The notes beneath the pieces were generated by a model. The model was not told the DNA's origin, searched no databases, and was given only the letters and a program-made list of their open reading frames with translations. From the NCBI GenBank assembly GCA_017456005.1, contig JAFTLJ010000096.1, forward strand, positions 1-64,000: a stretch of DNA of 64,000 nt, written 5' to 3'. The stretch's first letter is position 1, and each line of letters opens with the position of its first letter. Shown piece by piece: positions 18,076-27,069 of this stretch. The translations under genes were made by a program, and so were the position numbers. The stretch comes from Clostridia bacterium. Its GTDB lineage: Bacteria > Bacillota > Clostridia > Oscillospirales > CAG-272.

Positions 18076-19356
18076 ATGGAAAACAACGAAAACAAAGAAG
18101 CTATGGAAGAAAAAGCTCCTCCGGCAAGAAAGCCGAGAGCGAAAAAGAGCTCTTCCTCTGCTTCCGGCAGTGCACCTAAAAGAAAGAAGAGAGAGGAAAT
18201 AAACGTAGACGATTATCTCGGACACAATACTCCTGCAAAGCCGAAGGAAGACGTGCTTGCAGACGAAAAGCCTGTTAATATCCAGGATCTTATAGACAAG
18301 GCGAAAGCGAAAGGCACGCTTTCCAACAGCGAGATCATGATGGCGCTCGGCAACAGCGATTACGACATAGACCAGATAGACAAGCTCTATGAAGCGCTCG
18401 AAGGGCTCGGAATAGACGTTACGGAATGCTTTGCAGACGATGACGGGCTCGACGATGATATCGAAAACGACCTTGAAAGCTACGAAAGCGCTGAAAATAT
18501 GGAAGCGCTTCTCGCGCAGAAGGGGCTTGCGATAGACGACCCCGTTAAGATGTACCTCAAGGAAATAGGCAAGGTTCCGCTTCTCACGCTCGAACGCGAA
18601 GCAGAGCTTTCAAAGCGTATGTCCGAAGGCGATGAAAAAGCAAAGCAGGAGCTTGTTGAAGCCAACCTCCGCCTTGTTGTAAGCATCGCGAAAAGATACG
18701 TGGGCAAGGGCCTTTTCTTCCTTGATCTTATTCAGGAGGGCAACCTCGGCCTTATGAAAGCCGTTTCCAAATTCGACTATACAAAGGGCTACAAATTTTC
18801 CACATACGCAACATGGTGGATAAGACAGGCTATCACGCGCGCTATAGCAGACCAGGCAAGAACTATACGTATCCCCGTGCATATGGTGGAAACCATCCAT
18901 AAGGTAACGAAGGTTCAGCGCCAGATGCTCCAGGAATGCGGACGCGACGTTTCCGCAGAGGAAATTGCAAAAGAGATGAATATGAGCTCCGAAAAGGTGC
19001 GCGAGATCATTAAGATCGCGCAGGACCCCATTTCTCTCGAAACCCCTGTCGGCGAGGAAGAAGACAGCCATATAGGCGACTTTATCGAAGACGATGCTTC
19101 CCCCGCGCCTGCGGATGCGGCAAGCTACACGCTCCTTCGCGAACAGCTCAACGAAGTACTCCATACGCTTACCCCCAGAGAAGAGCAGGTGCTCAAGCTC
19201 CGTTTCGGGCTTGAAGACGGCAGAACACGCACGCTCGAGGAGGTTGGCCAGCAGTTCAATATTACAAGGGAACGTATACGCCAGATAGAGGCAAAAGCGC
19301 TCCGCAAGTTGCGCCACCCCAGCCGTTCCAAGAAACTTAAGGATTATCTTGATTGA
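18076..19356 (+). CDS. rpoD: Primary sigma factor RpoD (sigma-A)
   Basis: A 426-residue housekeeping sigma factor. A Lys/Ser-rich N-terminal tail is followed by region 1.1 (about 70-125), region 1.2 [17 protein letters not shown], region 2 with [23 protein letters not shown]-type core and [19 protein letters not shown], and region 4 with [22 protein letters not shown] recognising the -35 box. The ATG has GGGAGG 7 bases upstream; a GTG five codons earlier overlaps that site. Second gene of the dnaG-rpoD operon. The many TTGACA/TATAAT promoters in this window fit its predicted specificity. Confidence 0.97.
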   Translation: MENNENKEAMEEKAPPARKPRAKKSSSSASGSAPKRKKREEINVDDYLGHNTPAKPKEDVLADEKPVNIQDLIDKAKAKGTLSNSEIMMALGNSDYDIDQIDKLYEALEGLGIDVTECFADDDGLDDDIENDLESYESAENMEALLAQKGLAIDDPVKMYLKEIGKVPLLTLEREAELSKRMSEGDEKAKQELVEANLRLVVSIAKRYVGKGLFFLDLIQEGNLGLMKAVSKFDYTKGYKFSTYATWWIRQAITRAIADQARTIRIPVHMVETIHKVTKVQRQMLQECGRDVSAEEIAKEMNMSSEKVREIIKIAQDPISLETPVGEEEDSHIGDFIEDDASPAPADAASYTLLREQLNEVLHTLTPREEQVLKLRFGLEDGRTRTLEEVGQQFNITRERIRQIEAKALRKLRHPSRSKKLKDYLD

Positions 19357-19535
19357 TTTGTTTAATTGCAGATGTACAAATTATTTTGCGAAAGTTGTGA
19401 CAAATTCACATCGAATTGTGGATTTGGTAAAAAACGAACTTGAAACTTTGTGAAATATAACGGTAATTCATTAAAAAAAACCAAAAAAACTCATTTTAAG
19501 AGGCTTTTTGATGTCACTATGTTCCAAAAAAGAAC
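19357..19535. other. Gene-free stretch after rpoD
   Basis: AT-rich spacer between rpoD and the promoter of the large lipoprotein. I see no convincing terminator hairpin with a T-run and no coding sequence here. Confidence 0.5.
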
Positions 19536-19564
19536 TTGACACAAAAAGCCTTTTGGTGTACAAT
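19536..19564 (+). promoter_or_regulatory. Near-consensus promoter of the large lipoprotein gene
   Basis: Perfect TTGACA, 17-base spacer, TACAAT. The predicted leader of about 95 bases contains CCTATA/TATAGG and GCTTTCGC/GCGAAAAT-type dyads before a GGAGGGAG ribosome site. Confidence 0.85.
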
Positions 19565-19664
19565 AGAATTGTTACATAATACCCTATATTTATGTGAAAA
19601 AGTATAGGAAAAGCTTTCGCACAAAAGCGAAAATTGTGCAGATTTTTTTCGGAGGGAGTTCCAA

Positions 19665-22600
19665 ATGTTAAAGAAAATTTTGTCGTTAACCCTTTGTCTT
19701 TGCATATGCCTCGGCGTAGTTTTTTCTGCGACCTCTTGCGGTTCTAAAGAAGAAACAACGAGCAACACGGGCAGCACAGACGCAGTACCCACAACACTCA
19801 GCTTTTTGGGCGTAACATCCGAGGTTACAAACCAGGAAAATGTTCAGATGGTTGAAGATGCTCTCAATGATATTTTTTCAGCGAGATACAAAACAAAAAT
19901 AGACCTTACTCTTGTTACTGAAAATGAGTATATGGACCTCATTAAAGAAAGAGTAGAGCAAGCTGAATACTGGAAAAAATACGATGAATCCATCGCTCAG
20001 TATAATGCTTATATCAAAACCAAAGCTAACCAGACGGGCACAGGCACCGATAAAATATTCGGTAACTGGATAGCTAACGAGGTTGTTGTAAGTCTTGAAA
20101 CACTCGCAACACGCCTTATCTATGTTTCCGAGCAGACAACTGTATACGAAGACGGCAGAGTTGAAACTCTTTACCCGGAAGCAACACCTATCGACATTGT
20201 TATGATCCTCGATGAGGAAATGTACGATGAGTTCAACAACATGGGCCTTTTGCTCAGCACTATCGACCCCAACTACGCTTGCTATAAAACTCTTCAGAAA
20301 TATATTTACCCGACGTTCTTTACAGAACTCAATAACCTTAAAGGTACTATAAACGCTATCCCCAACAATAACTTGCTCGCAGAATCCACATACCTCGTTG
20401 TAAACAAAGAGGTTGCTGATATTGCGAAGTTCGATATCAATACTTTCAAAGGTTACGGAGATCTCGTAGGCGTTCTTGCTGCCGCAAAAGCACAGGGTAA
20501 ATACGCACCCTTCAAAGAAGTTCCCGAAGCGCTCGGCGTTTTCAAACTCTTCTCCGAAGATGTTGCTATCGGCGCATACTTCGACCCCATGGTTGGTTAT
20601 AATCCTTCCGAAGGCGAAGAATATGCAGGATATGATATAAAGAACCTCTTTGAAATTCCTGAATATGTAAACCATCTTGAACTTATGGAAGCATATACAA
20701 AAGAAGGTTACTTCTCCAAAGAGCATATGGCTAACGGTTATGCGGTTCAGGTTGTTAAAGGCGATGCTTCCGTATATGAAAAATATGCGGCAAAAGATTC
20801 CGAATATTATGTAAAAGAGATCCAGATCCCGTTCGTTCTCAGAGAAGCTATCTTCGACGGTATGCTTGCTCCTACCTCCTACACGGAAAGCCCCGAACGC
20901 GCAATGGAGATCATTACTGCTATCAACACAGACCCCGAAGTTAAAAACCTTCTTCAGTACGGTATATACGAATATAACTATATCAAGAACGAAGAAGACG
21001 GCACTGTTATCAGACTTAACTCTGAATATATGATGGAAAACGCATATACGGGTAACGTATATATGGGTCTTCTTGAATTCGATATGGGCGAAACATCTTG
21101 GGCATACGTTAAGCAGACAAACCTTGCTTCTGCTGCTTCTCCTTTCCTTACGTTCCCCGTTGACGAAAAATATTTGCAGTCTAACCTTAAAAAGATCCTT
21201 CAGGATGCAGCTCTTGCAGAAGCTCTTTACACAGGAATAAAGATCACTTTCGATGAATACAGAAATGCTTCCGGTTCTACATTGGTAAGTTACAACGGTA
21301 TGCTTAAAAATGCATATAAGGACTATTTCCTTAAACGACTTGTAGATGACAGCAAAGCTACAGCCGATACTGCTGAAAGCGTATTCCTTGGTTCCAGCGT
21401 GGCTATTTCTTGGTACGAAGAACAGATCGCAAACAAGATAATCTCTGAAAAATACGATTACATCCGCACTCTCGAAGAAACCGATGTTCTTGTAGGCAGC
21501 AAGCTTTCCGCAGGTATCGTATCCTACGATGACTACGAAAAAGCAAGAACAAAAGCTCAGGACTATATCGAACAGATCGAAAGCCTTAAGGTTATCACAC
21601 GTATCACTCTCTTCGACAACTTGTCCGAAGCGGAATACAACGAAAGATACGGCAAACTCGATATGGCTTCTTTCGAAACGGCTGTATATAACTACATCCG
21701 CGATAACTTTATTAAAGAAAACAATATCACGGATGAAGACTACGAAAAACTCGTACAGGACTTCATCGCTGTAGAATTCAAATTTGTAAACGCAAACAAA
21801 GTTGAGTATACATACACTTGGGAAGATTTCGAAAAGATCAAAGCAGATGCAAAGAAGTTCTCTGAAGCACTCGATAAAGCAAGAACTGAATATGCAGAAA
21901 TGCTTGCAAACGAAGGTATTAAAGAAGAAGCTATCAATTCTAAAACAGATGAAGAATTGGTTCAGGTAATTCTTGATACTATCAGAATGAACTACTACCG
22001 TTCCAAGAACTATACTCCCGAAGCGTTCAAGACAAATATTTACAACAGCGTTGTTCTTAAAAAGTACAATTATACTTATGAAGAATTCAATAAGCTCAAA
22101 AATACAGATAACGAAAAATATAAGAGCCTTTTGAAGACAATTAAGAAAGACTACAAGAAGCAGCTTCTCGAAATGTACACAAAAGAAGAATATGAGCTTC
22201 TTGCAGACAACAAGGCATTTGCTGCTTTGGCAGATTACTACATTGAGTACTACTCCAAAGCCGAAGCAAGCCTCCGTGATGTAATGGGTCTTTCCAAAAC
22301 GGAATATAAAGATCTTTATTACCACGCTTGCGAATATATCAAGTGCGTAGAAAAGATTAAAAAATACTTCATTTACACACTTAGTACAATGTATGATGAT
22401 GCTTATATCAACTCCTTGAGCATTGAAGAACTTGAAGAGGTTGTTTACGGTGCAGTTTACAATTCCGGCTACTACATGAGCCAGGTTGCACAGTGCATAG
22501 GTACAGACCTTTCCACCTATAACAGCTCCAAGGGCGATGCTGCTGCATACCTCAAATACCTTGATACTATTGTAGAAACTTATAAGACGAAGTTGCAGGC

Positions 22601-22889
22601 TAAAGGCTATGACCTTACAGAACTCAAATCCTACAGCCCCAACAAGATTGAAGAAATCGTTCGTGAAATTATAAGAGAAGAGCAGTTCAGCAACTACAAG
22701 ACGATCGACGTTGTAATCGCGGAAATGTGCAAAGACAGACTTGCCGGTGTTGAAACAACATACACCAATATCGGCGACTACTGCAAAAAACAGGCGGCAG
22801 AGCTTTCCGACAATTACCTCTTCAAAGCGCTTGTAACTTACCTCAACAACGACCTTCAGGCACAGCTTGAAGCAAATAATGCAAAATAA
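19665..22889 (+). CDS. Very large lipoprotein: solute-binding-protein-like N-terminal half plus ~530-residue helical extension
   Basis: A 1074-residue secreted lipoprotein: MLKK, hydrophobic signal, lipobox ATSC with Cys25. Residues ~40-510 resemble the family-1 extracellular solute-binding lipoproteins of sugar ABC systems (for example the stretch PERAMEIITAINTDPEVKNLL near 410-430, then a segment like their C-terminal helix region). Residues ~540-1074 are almost entirely charged, Tyr-rich helix, with no Gly/Pro-rich breaks, more like SurA/trigger-factor or coiled-coil proteins. Codon use is biased to preferred codons and the promoter is near consensus, so it is probably abundant. No permease genes are adjacent. 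The binding role is inferred; the extension is not recognised. Confidence 0.75.
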   Translation: MLKKILSLTLCLCICLGVVFSATSCGSKEETTSNTGSTDAVPTTLSFLGVTSEVTNQENVQMVEDALNDIFSARYKTKIDLTLVTENEYMDLIKERVEQAEYWKKYDESIAQYNAYIKTKANQTGTGTDKIFGNWIANEVVVSLETLATRLIYVSEQTTVYEDGRVETLYPEATPIDIVMILDEEMYDEFNNMGLLLSTIDPNYACYKTLQKYIYPTFFTELNNLKGTINAIPNNNLLAESTYLVVNKEVADIAKFDINTFKGYGDLVGVLAAAKAQGKYAPFKEVPEALGVFKLFSEDVAIGAYFDPMVGYNPSEGEEYAGYDIKNLFEIPEYVNHLELMEAYTKEGYFSKEHMANGYAVQVVKGDASVYEKYAAKDSEYYVKEIQIPFVLREAIFDGMLAPTSYTESPERAMEIITAINTDPEVKNLLQYGIYEYNYIKNEEDGTVIRLNSEYMMENAYTGNVYMGLLEFDMGETSWAYVKQTNLASAASPFLTFPVDEKYLQSNLKKILQDAALAEALYTGIKITFDEYRNASGSTLVSYNGMLKNAYKDYFLKRLVDDSKATADTAESVFLGSSVAISWYEEQIANKIISEKYDYIRTLEETDVLVGSKLSAGIVSYDDYEKARTKAQDYIEQIESLKVITRITLFDNLSEAEYNERYGKLDMASFETAVYNYIRDNFIKENNITDEDYEKLVQDFIAVEFKFVNANKVEYTYTWEDFEKIKADAKKFSEALDKARTEYAEMLANEGIKEEAINSKTDEELVQVILDTIRMNYYRSKNYTPEAFKTNIYNSVVLKKYNYTYEEFNKLKNTDNEKYKSLLKTIKKDYKKQLLEMYTKEEYELLADNKAFAALADYYIEYYSKAEASLRDVMGLSKTEYKDLYYHACEYIKCVEKIKKYFIYTLSTMYDDAYINSLSIEELEEVVYGAVYNSGYYMSQVAQCIGTDLSTYNSSKGDAAAYLKYLDTIVETYKTKLQAKGYDLTELKSYSPNKIEEIVREIIREEQFSNYKTIDVVIAEMCKDRLAGVETTYTNIGDYCKKQAAELSDNYLFKALVTYLNNDLQAQLEANNAK

Positions 22890-22910
22890 TTGTTTGAGCA
22901 AAGTTTAATT

Positions 22911-22948
22911 AAAAAAGACAGAGAATTTTAAAATTCTCTGTCTTTTTT
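22911..22948 (+). terminator. Strong terminator of the large lipoprotein gene
   Basis: A long perfect stem (AAAAAAGACAGAGAATTTT and its complement) followed by T, 21 bases after the stop. It would work on either strand. Confidence 0.9.
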
Positions 22949-23010
22949 GTGTATTCAAGCATAGTTTTTTATTCTAAAACTTCATTTATTTGAGAGCAAA
23001 AACAAAAGAA

Positions 23011-23038
23011 AAAAGCACTCGCTGATGCAAGTGCTTTT
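23011..23038. terminator. Bidirectional hairpin beside the tRNA-Leu-derived element
   Basis: AAAAGCACT/AGTGCTTTT stem with a short GC-closed loop, flanked by A and T tracts on both sides. Confidence 0.6.
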
Positions 23039-23041
23039 TAG

Positions 23042-23150
23042 TGGTGCGAGAAATGTAGGGCGGTTAAGAAAACGTCCTAAACGGACGTTTTTACGCCCGG
23101 AGTTTGTGGGCTGTGCGCACAAACTGTATCGTTTCTCGACCATAAGGAGT
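23042..23150 (-). repeat. Palindromic element with ends copied from the 3' end of tRNA-Leu
   Basis: The left end (23042-23053) repeats the last 12 bases of tRNA-Leu, and the right end (23129-23149) is an inverted, nearly exact copy of the tRNA 3' end plus its downstream flank. The two ends therefore pair (CGAGAAA/TTTCTCG). Between them are two further stems: 23058-23062/23094-23098 closing an inner 9-bp stem 23069-23077/23083-23091, and 23101-23108/23118-23125. The fold resembles a three-way junction whose minus-strand 3' end reads CACCA. It may be a structured RNA, a recombination scar or a MITE-like repeat. Confidence 0.5.
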
Positions 23151-23195
23151 AAATATAAATTTGAAATTTTGATAAAGGCGCTTTTTATAAAATAA

Positions 23196-23225
23196 AAAAG
23201 GGATTGAGCTATTAACTCAACCCCT
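23196..23225 (-). terminator. Terminator of tRNA-Leu
   Basis: On the minus strand GGGTTGAG/CTCAATCCC followed by TTTTTTATTT, directly after the mature tRNA end. Confidence 0.85.
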
Positions 23226-23227
23226 TA

Positions 23228-23311
23228 TGGTGCGAGAAACGGGACTTGAACCCGTACGGTGAATCCACACGCCCCTCAAACGTGCGCGTCTGCCAGTTCC
23301 GCCACTCTCGC
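23228..23311 (-). tRNA. tRNA-Leu (anticodon GAG)
   Basis: An 84-nt class II tRNA: acceptor GCGAGAG/TTTCTCGC-type stem, D-arm GGCGGAACTGGCAGACGC, anticodon stem CACGT/GCGTG with loop TTGAGGG (anticodon GAG, reading CTC/CTT), an extra arm, T-loop GTTCAAGTC, and encoded CCA. It stands alone with its own terminator. Its 3' end is duplicated in the palindromic element 73 bases downstream. Confidence 0.93.
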
Positions 23312-23470
23312 AAATCGTGCAAAGGATATTTCCCTCACAACGCTAATTATTATAAACCAACTGTTTCCAAATGTCAATACATTTTTTGAAAAAAATTAAA
23401 AAAATTGCTTGATTTTGAAAATAAACTAAAAAAATAAACAATCTTTTTTTAAATATTCATAACTAATTCA

Positions 23471-23499
23471 TTGATTTATTTAAAGGTGCGTGATATAAT
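23471..23499 (+). promoter_or_regulatory. fucI promoter
   Basis: TTGATT, 17 bases, TATAAT. Directly downstream is a small dyad (GCGATA/TATCGC at 23513-23525) that could be an operator. The leader ends in a GGAGG site 7-8 bases before the ATG. Confidence 0.7.
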
Positions 23500-23564
23500 A
23501 AAATTATAATAGCGATATTATCGCAACAGAAGAAAATTTATTTAATTTTTGGAGGAAACTAATT

Positions 23565-25394
23565 ATGGCACAGAACAGATATGTTGGCGATTACCCCGTT
23601 ATCGGTATTCGCCCTATCGTTGACGGACGCCGTGGCCCCCAGATGATGCGTGAATCTCTGGAACCCCAGGTTTGGGCAATGGCAGAAGCTGCAAAAAAAC
23701 TTTTTGAAGAAAACCTTTTCTATTCCAACGGTGAGCCCGTTAAGGTTGTTATGGCAGATACTTGCATCGGCCGTGTACCCGAAACAGCGGCTTGCGCAGA
23801 CAAATTTAAAAAAGAGGGTGTTTCCATTACTCTCTCCGTAACTCCTTGCTGGTGCTACGGTTCCGAAACAATGGATATGGACCCCACAACGATTAAAGCT
23901 GTTTGGGGCTTTAACGGCACAGAAAGACCCGGCGCGGTTTACCTTGCAGCAGTTCTTGCAGGCCACGCACAGAAAGGTCTTCCCGCATTCGGTATCTACG
24001 GTCACGAAGTTCAGGACCGCGACCAGGTTAGCGAAATTCCCGAAGACGTAAAAGAAAAGCTCCTTCGCTTCGGCCGCGCTGCTTTGGCGGTTGCAACAAT
24101 GCGCGGCAAATCTTACCTTCAGATCGGTTCCCAGTGCATGGGTATCGCAGGCTCTATTATCGACCAGGATATGATGGAAAGCTACTTCGGTATGCGTGTT
24201 GAATCTGTAGACGAGGTTGAAATACTCCGCCGTATGGAAGAAGGCATCTACAACGAAGAAGAATACCAGAAAGCTCTCGCTTGGACAAAGGAACACTGCA
24301 AAGAAGGCAGAGACGATAACCCCGAATCCGTTAACTTCCTCGGCGAAGAACGCCGCATTAAATTCACACCCGAAGAAAAGGAAAAACAGTGGGAATTCAC
24401 GGTTAAGATGTACTGCATCATAAAAGACCTTATGTGCGGCAACAAGAACCTTTCCGATGCTTTTGAAGAAGAAAAAGTTGGTCACAACGCTATCGTTGGC
24501 GGCTTCCAGGGGCAGCGCCAGTGGACAGACCATTGGCCCAACTGCGACTACCCCGAAGCGCTTCTTTCCTCTTCCTTCGACTATGAAGGTGCGCGTGAAC
24601 CCTATACACTCGCAACAGAAAACGACGTTCTCAACGGTATGTGCATGCTCATGATGCGCTTGCTTACACACCGCGCACAGATATTTGCAGACGTTCGTAC
24701 ATACTGGTCCGGCGAAGCTACAGAGCGCGTAACAGGCTACAAGCTTGAAGGCAAAGCTGCTGAATCCAACGGTATCATTCACCTTCTCAACTCCGGTGCT
24801 GCTTGCCTCGATGCTTCCGGTGTTTGCACGGATGAAAACGGCAACGCTACGATGAAGAAATGGTGGGAAGTAACAGACGAAGACATCAAGAAGATGACAG
24901 ATGCAACAGTTTGGTGCGAAGCAGGCCAGGATAACTTCCGCGGCGGCGGCTTCTCCTCTCATTATACCACAAAGGCTGAAATGCCCTGCACGATGATCCG
25001 TATGAACCTCGTTAAAGGCCTCGGCCCCGTTCTTCAAATCGCTGAAGGCTGGACTGTAAACCTTCCCGATGACGTTTCCGATACACTTATGGAACGCACG
25101 AACCCCACATGGCCTTGCACATGGTTTGCTCCTCGTTGTGATGGCAAGGACGGATCTCCTTTCAAGACAGCATATGAAGTTATGATGAACTGGGGTGCTA
25201 ACCACGGTGCTATCTCCTACGGTCACATCGGTGCAGACCTTATTACAATGTGCTCTATGCTTCGTATCCCCGTTTGCATGCACAACGTTCCTGCAGACGA
25301 TATCTATCGCCCTGCAGCTTGGAATGCATTCGGTATGGACAAAGAAGGTCAGGACTACAGAGCTTGCGCTACATACGGTCCTCTCTACAAATAA
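23565..25394 (+). CDS. fucI: L-fucose isomerase FucI
   Basis: A 609-residue Mn2+-dependent cytoplasmic ketol isomerase turning L-fucose into L-fuculose (also D-arabinose to D-ribulose). The start VGDYPVIGIRPIVDGRRGP, the CIGRVPETAACADKF segment, VTPCWCYGSETMDMDP, FGIYGHEVQDRD and the C-terminal WGANHGAISYGHIGADLI block are those of FucI, with the metal-binding Glu/Asp/His in the central and C-terminal domains. Length is normal. It is a single-gene unit: fuculokinase, aldolase and permease genes are not near, so the remaining steps must be encoded elsewhere. Preferred codon use suggests high expression. Confidence 0.95.
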   Translation: MAQNRYVGDYPVIGIRPIVDGRRGPQMMRESLEPQVWAMAEAAKKLFEENLFYSNGEPVKVVMADTCIGRVPETAACADKFKKEGVSITLSVTPCWCYGSETMDMDPTTIKAVWGFNGTERPGAVYLAAVLAGHAQKGLPAFGIYGHEVQDRDQVSEIPEDVKEKLLRFGRAALAVATMRGKSYLQIGSQCMGIAGSIIDQDMMESYFGMRVESVDEVEILRRMEEGIYNEEEYQKALAWTKEHCKEGRDDNPESVNFLGEERRIKFTPEEKEKQWEFTVKMYCIIKDLMCGNKNLSDAFEEEKVGHNAIVGGFQGQRQWTDHWPNCDYPEALLSSSFDYEGAREPYTLATENDVLNGMCMLMMRLLTHRAQIFADVRTYWSGEATERVTGYKLEGKAAESNGIIHLLNSGAACLDASGVCTDENGNATMKKWWEVTDEDIKKMTDATVWCEAGQDNFRGGGFSSHYTTKAEMPCTMIRMNLVKGLGPVLQIAEGWTVNLPDDVSDTLMERTNPTWPCTWFAPRCDGKDGSPFKTAYEVMMNWGANHGAISYGHIGADLITMCSMLRIPVCMHNVPADDIYRPAAWNAFGMDKEGQDYRACATYGPLYK

Positions 25395-25410
25395 TTCCAA
25401 ATATGAATAT

Positions 25411-25442
25411 AAAAAATGCAACTCGCGAGGGTTGCATTTTTT
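25411..25442 (+). terminator. fucI terminator
   Basis: AAAAAATGCAAC/GTTGCATTTTTT stem with a CGCGAGG-type loop, 17 bases after the stop. Confidence 0.88.
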
Positions 25443-25443
25443 G

Positions 25444-25472
25444 TTGACAAAACGGGTGAAAAATGGTACAAT
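25444..25472 (+). promoter_or_regulatory. Near-consensus promoter ahead of the membrane-protein cluster
   Basis: TTGACA, 17 bases, TACAAT. It leaves an unusually long ~275-base leader before the AGGAGG at 25741. The leader contains a 39-codon hydrophobic open frame at 25477-25596 and no ribosome site, so translation of the leader is doubtful. Confidence 0.75.
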
Positions 25473-25753
25473 GTATATGCCAAACGAACTTAATAAAACG
25501 GAAAAATGGGGAGTATTTTGCTTTTTGGGATACTCTTTGTTCTTTATACTCTTTTTTTGCATAGAGCGACGCACTACTATGTATAATGAATTTTGAAAAA
25601 ATGCAAATTCCAATATACGTAGTAATAGCGATTTTGACATTATATCCCTATTTCCGTGTAAGTTTGTTTGGCGACAACCGGAGTTTGCGTTTTTATGCGC
25701 CCGCTTCGGCTGGCGCATTTTTATTTTTACAAACATTTGCAGGAGGGAATTAT

Positions 25754-26941
25754 ATGAAAAAAATCGACCTTAAGTTTGTTTCTGTCAGCATAGCACGTGC
25801 GCTTGCCGCATACGGTTGCTTTGCGCTTATATCGTTTATAATGCTTATTTGCTTCAAGCTGGAAATAGCAGAGCAAAGATATTATCTTATATGCGGCGAG
25901 ATGCAGCCGTGGGAAATAGCGTTCTATTGCGCGCTTGGCGTGTATCTTATTTTGTTTTGCGTGATCTATGCTTTTGCAAAGCATAACTGGCTCGCGCGAG
26001 CGCGCTATCTTGCGGAAAAGCCGCAGGAATTTCGCTTTTTGGCAGAGCTTAAAAACGTGGTTTGCTCGGCAGATTTTATAGCGGAGGCGGCTTGCTTTCT
26101 GCTTTTTACGGCTATTTTTGCAAGAGAATATCTGTTTGCGGATATAGGAAATATGTTTTTACCAAACGGCGAGAGCGTAGTAAAAAGCCTTTGTATTATA
26201 GCCACGGTGACGCTCGTTGCGTGTATAAGCGGAGCTTTACACCGCGTTTTCGCGCGCAGAACTTGGTTTTACTCACGATATTCTGAGGAAAAGAGCATCA
26301 CGTCGTGTATTGTGAAAAATGTAGTTTACGTAGCTGTTATCGGCGTGATGTTTGCGCTTTTCTGGGTTTATTCGCCTGTTTTGCAGAAGAATTTCCCCGT
26401 GTTTCTTATGGTGGCACAAATAATTTTGCCGTTTATCGTTGTTCCCGTTGTTTTTATAGCGCTTGTTCGTTACATATCGGCGGTACGCGCGAGAAGTGCA
26501 TTTATTGCACGGCTTAAAAAGACCTGCAAAGCGGAAAACGCCGCGATTTTGAATATGAAAAACAAATATTCCTTTATATTTATAAGGAATAGAGGTGTAA
26601 ATTTCATTTTGGAGCATGGCGGTAAAAAATATGCCTGCAAATTTATTGCCAGCTTGCAAAAGGGAGTTTCTATCATTTTGGATGGGGAAGGAAGCGGGCT
26701 CTACGTTCATACTTTCTCTGTAGCGGGGGCTGTTTTGGGAATGTGGCATACGCGTTTTAAATACGGCTTTGAAAGCGAAGAGGAAAAGGTGCTTATAGTT
26801 TGCCCTCGTCCGCAGAATATGAGCGCTGTGGACGGCGGAAGGCTTCGAGCGATAGATTCGGGCGACCGCGTGGGGGATGCAAAACTATTCAGCGCAGAAG
26901 GCTTCCTGCGCGCCATAGAGCTTGATAATTTGGATATGTGA
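25754..26941 (+). CDS. Polytopic membrane protein of unknown function (paralogue of 28625-29191)
   Basis: A 395-residue protein with about six hydrophobic helices in residues 10-250 followed by a soluble C-terminal domain (about 265-395). That domain shares with the protein at 28625-29191 the ending pattern VLIVCPRPQ, GRLRAIDSGDRVGDAKLFSAEGFL, aligned to LLLNPSPAE, GNRMKKSLVRDG and GAKGFLDFL, so the two are paralogues in that part. The start is set by AGGAGG 7 bases before the ATG, although the frame stays open 56 codons further upstream without a ribosome site. No known family is recognised. Confidence 0.7.
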   Translation: MKKIDLKFVSVSIARALAAYGCFALISFIMLICFKLEIAEQRYYLICGEMQPWEIAFYCALGVYLILFCVIYAFAKHNWLARARYLAEKPQEFRFLAELKNVVCSADFIAEAACFLLFTAIFAREYLFADIGNMFLPNGESVVKSLCIIATVTLVACISGALHRVFARRTWFYSRYSEEKSITSCIVKNVVYVAVIGVMFALFWVYSPVLQKNFPVFLMVAQIILPFIVVPVVFIALVRYISAVRARSAFIARLKKTCKAENAAILNMKNKYSFIFIRNRGVNFILEHGGKKYACKFIASLQKGVSIILDGEGSGLYVHTFSVAGAVLGMWHTRFKYGFESEEEKVLIVCPRPQNMSAVDGGRLRAIDSGDRVGDAKLFSAEGFLRAIELDNLDM

Positions 26942-26950
26942 AAAGTAAAA

Positions 26951-26980
26951 AAGCAACTCCAAGGTAAGGAGTTGCTTTTT
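26951..26980 (+). terminator. Terminator before the padR operon
   Basis: AAGCAACTCC/GGAGTTGCTT stem with a 7-base loop and a T6 tail, 10 bases after the membrane-protein stop. Confidence 0.9.
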
Positions 26981-26983
26981 TAC

Positions 26984-27013
26984 TTGACAAAGCAATATAT
27001 GGTATGCTATAAT
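26984..27013 (+). promoter_or_regulatory. padR operon promoter
   Basis: TTGACA, 18 bases, TATAAT, immediately followed by the palindromic operator at 27015-27046. Confidence 0.85.
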
Positions 27014-27014
27014 T

Positions 27015-27046
27015 ATATCGTCAAACGATATATCGCTTGACGATAT
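27015..27046 (+). promoter_or_regulatory. 32-bp palindromic operator (probable PadR autoregulatory site)
   Basis: The arms ATATCGTCAA and TTGACGATAT flank a core that is itself palindromic (CGATATATCG); only one base pair of 32 bp breaks the symmetry. It starts 2 bases after the -10 box, so a bound dimer would block transcription. Family knowledge: PadR-like repressors bind such sites at their own promoters. Confidence 0.75.
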
Positions 27047-27069
27047 AATTCTGGAGAGGATTGATATAT

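Noticed and set aside
19878-22901. A 1007-codon open frame antisense to the large lipoprotein, and similar long antisense frames opposite fucI, guaB, typA and dnaK
   Set aside because: They lie exactly opposite strongly coded genes, encode Cys/Phe/Val-rich sequences with no family likeness and no ribosome sites; they are by-products of the codon bias.
25477-25596. 39-codon hydrophobic open frame in the leader of the 25754 gene
   Set aside because: Its ATG lies within a few bases of the predicted transcription start and has no ribosome binding site.
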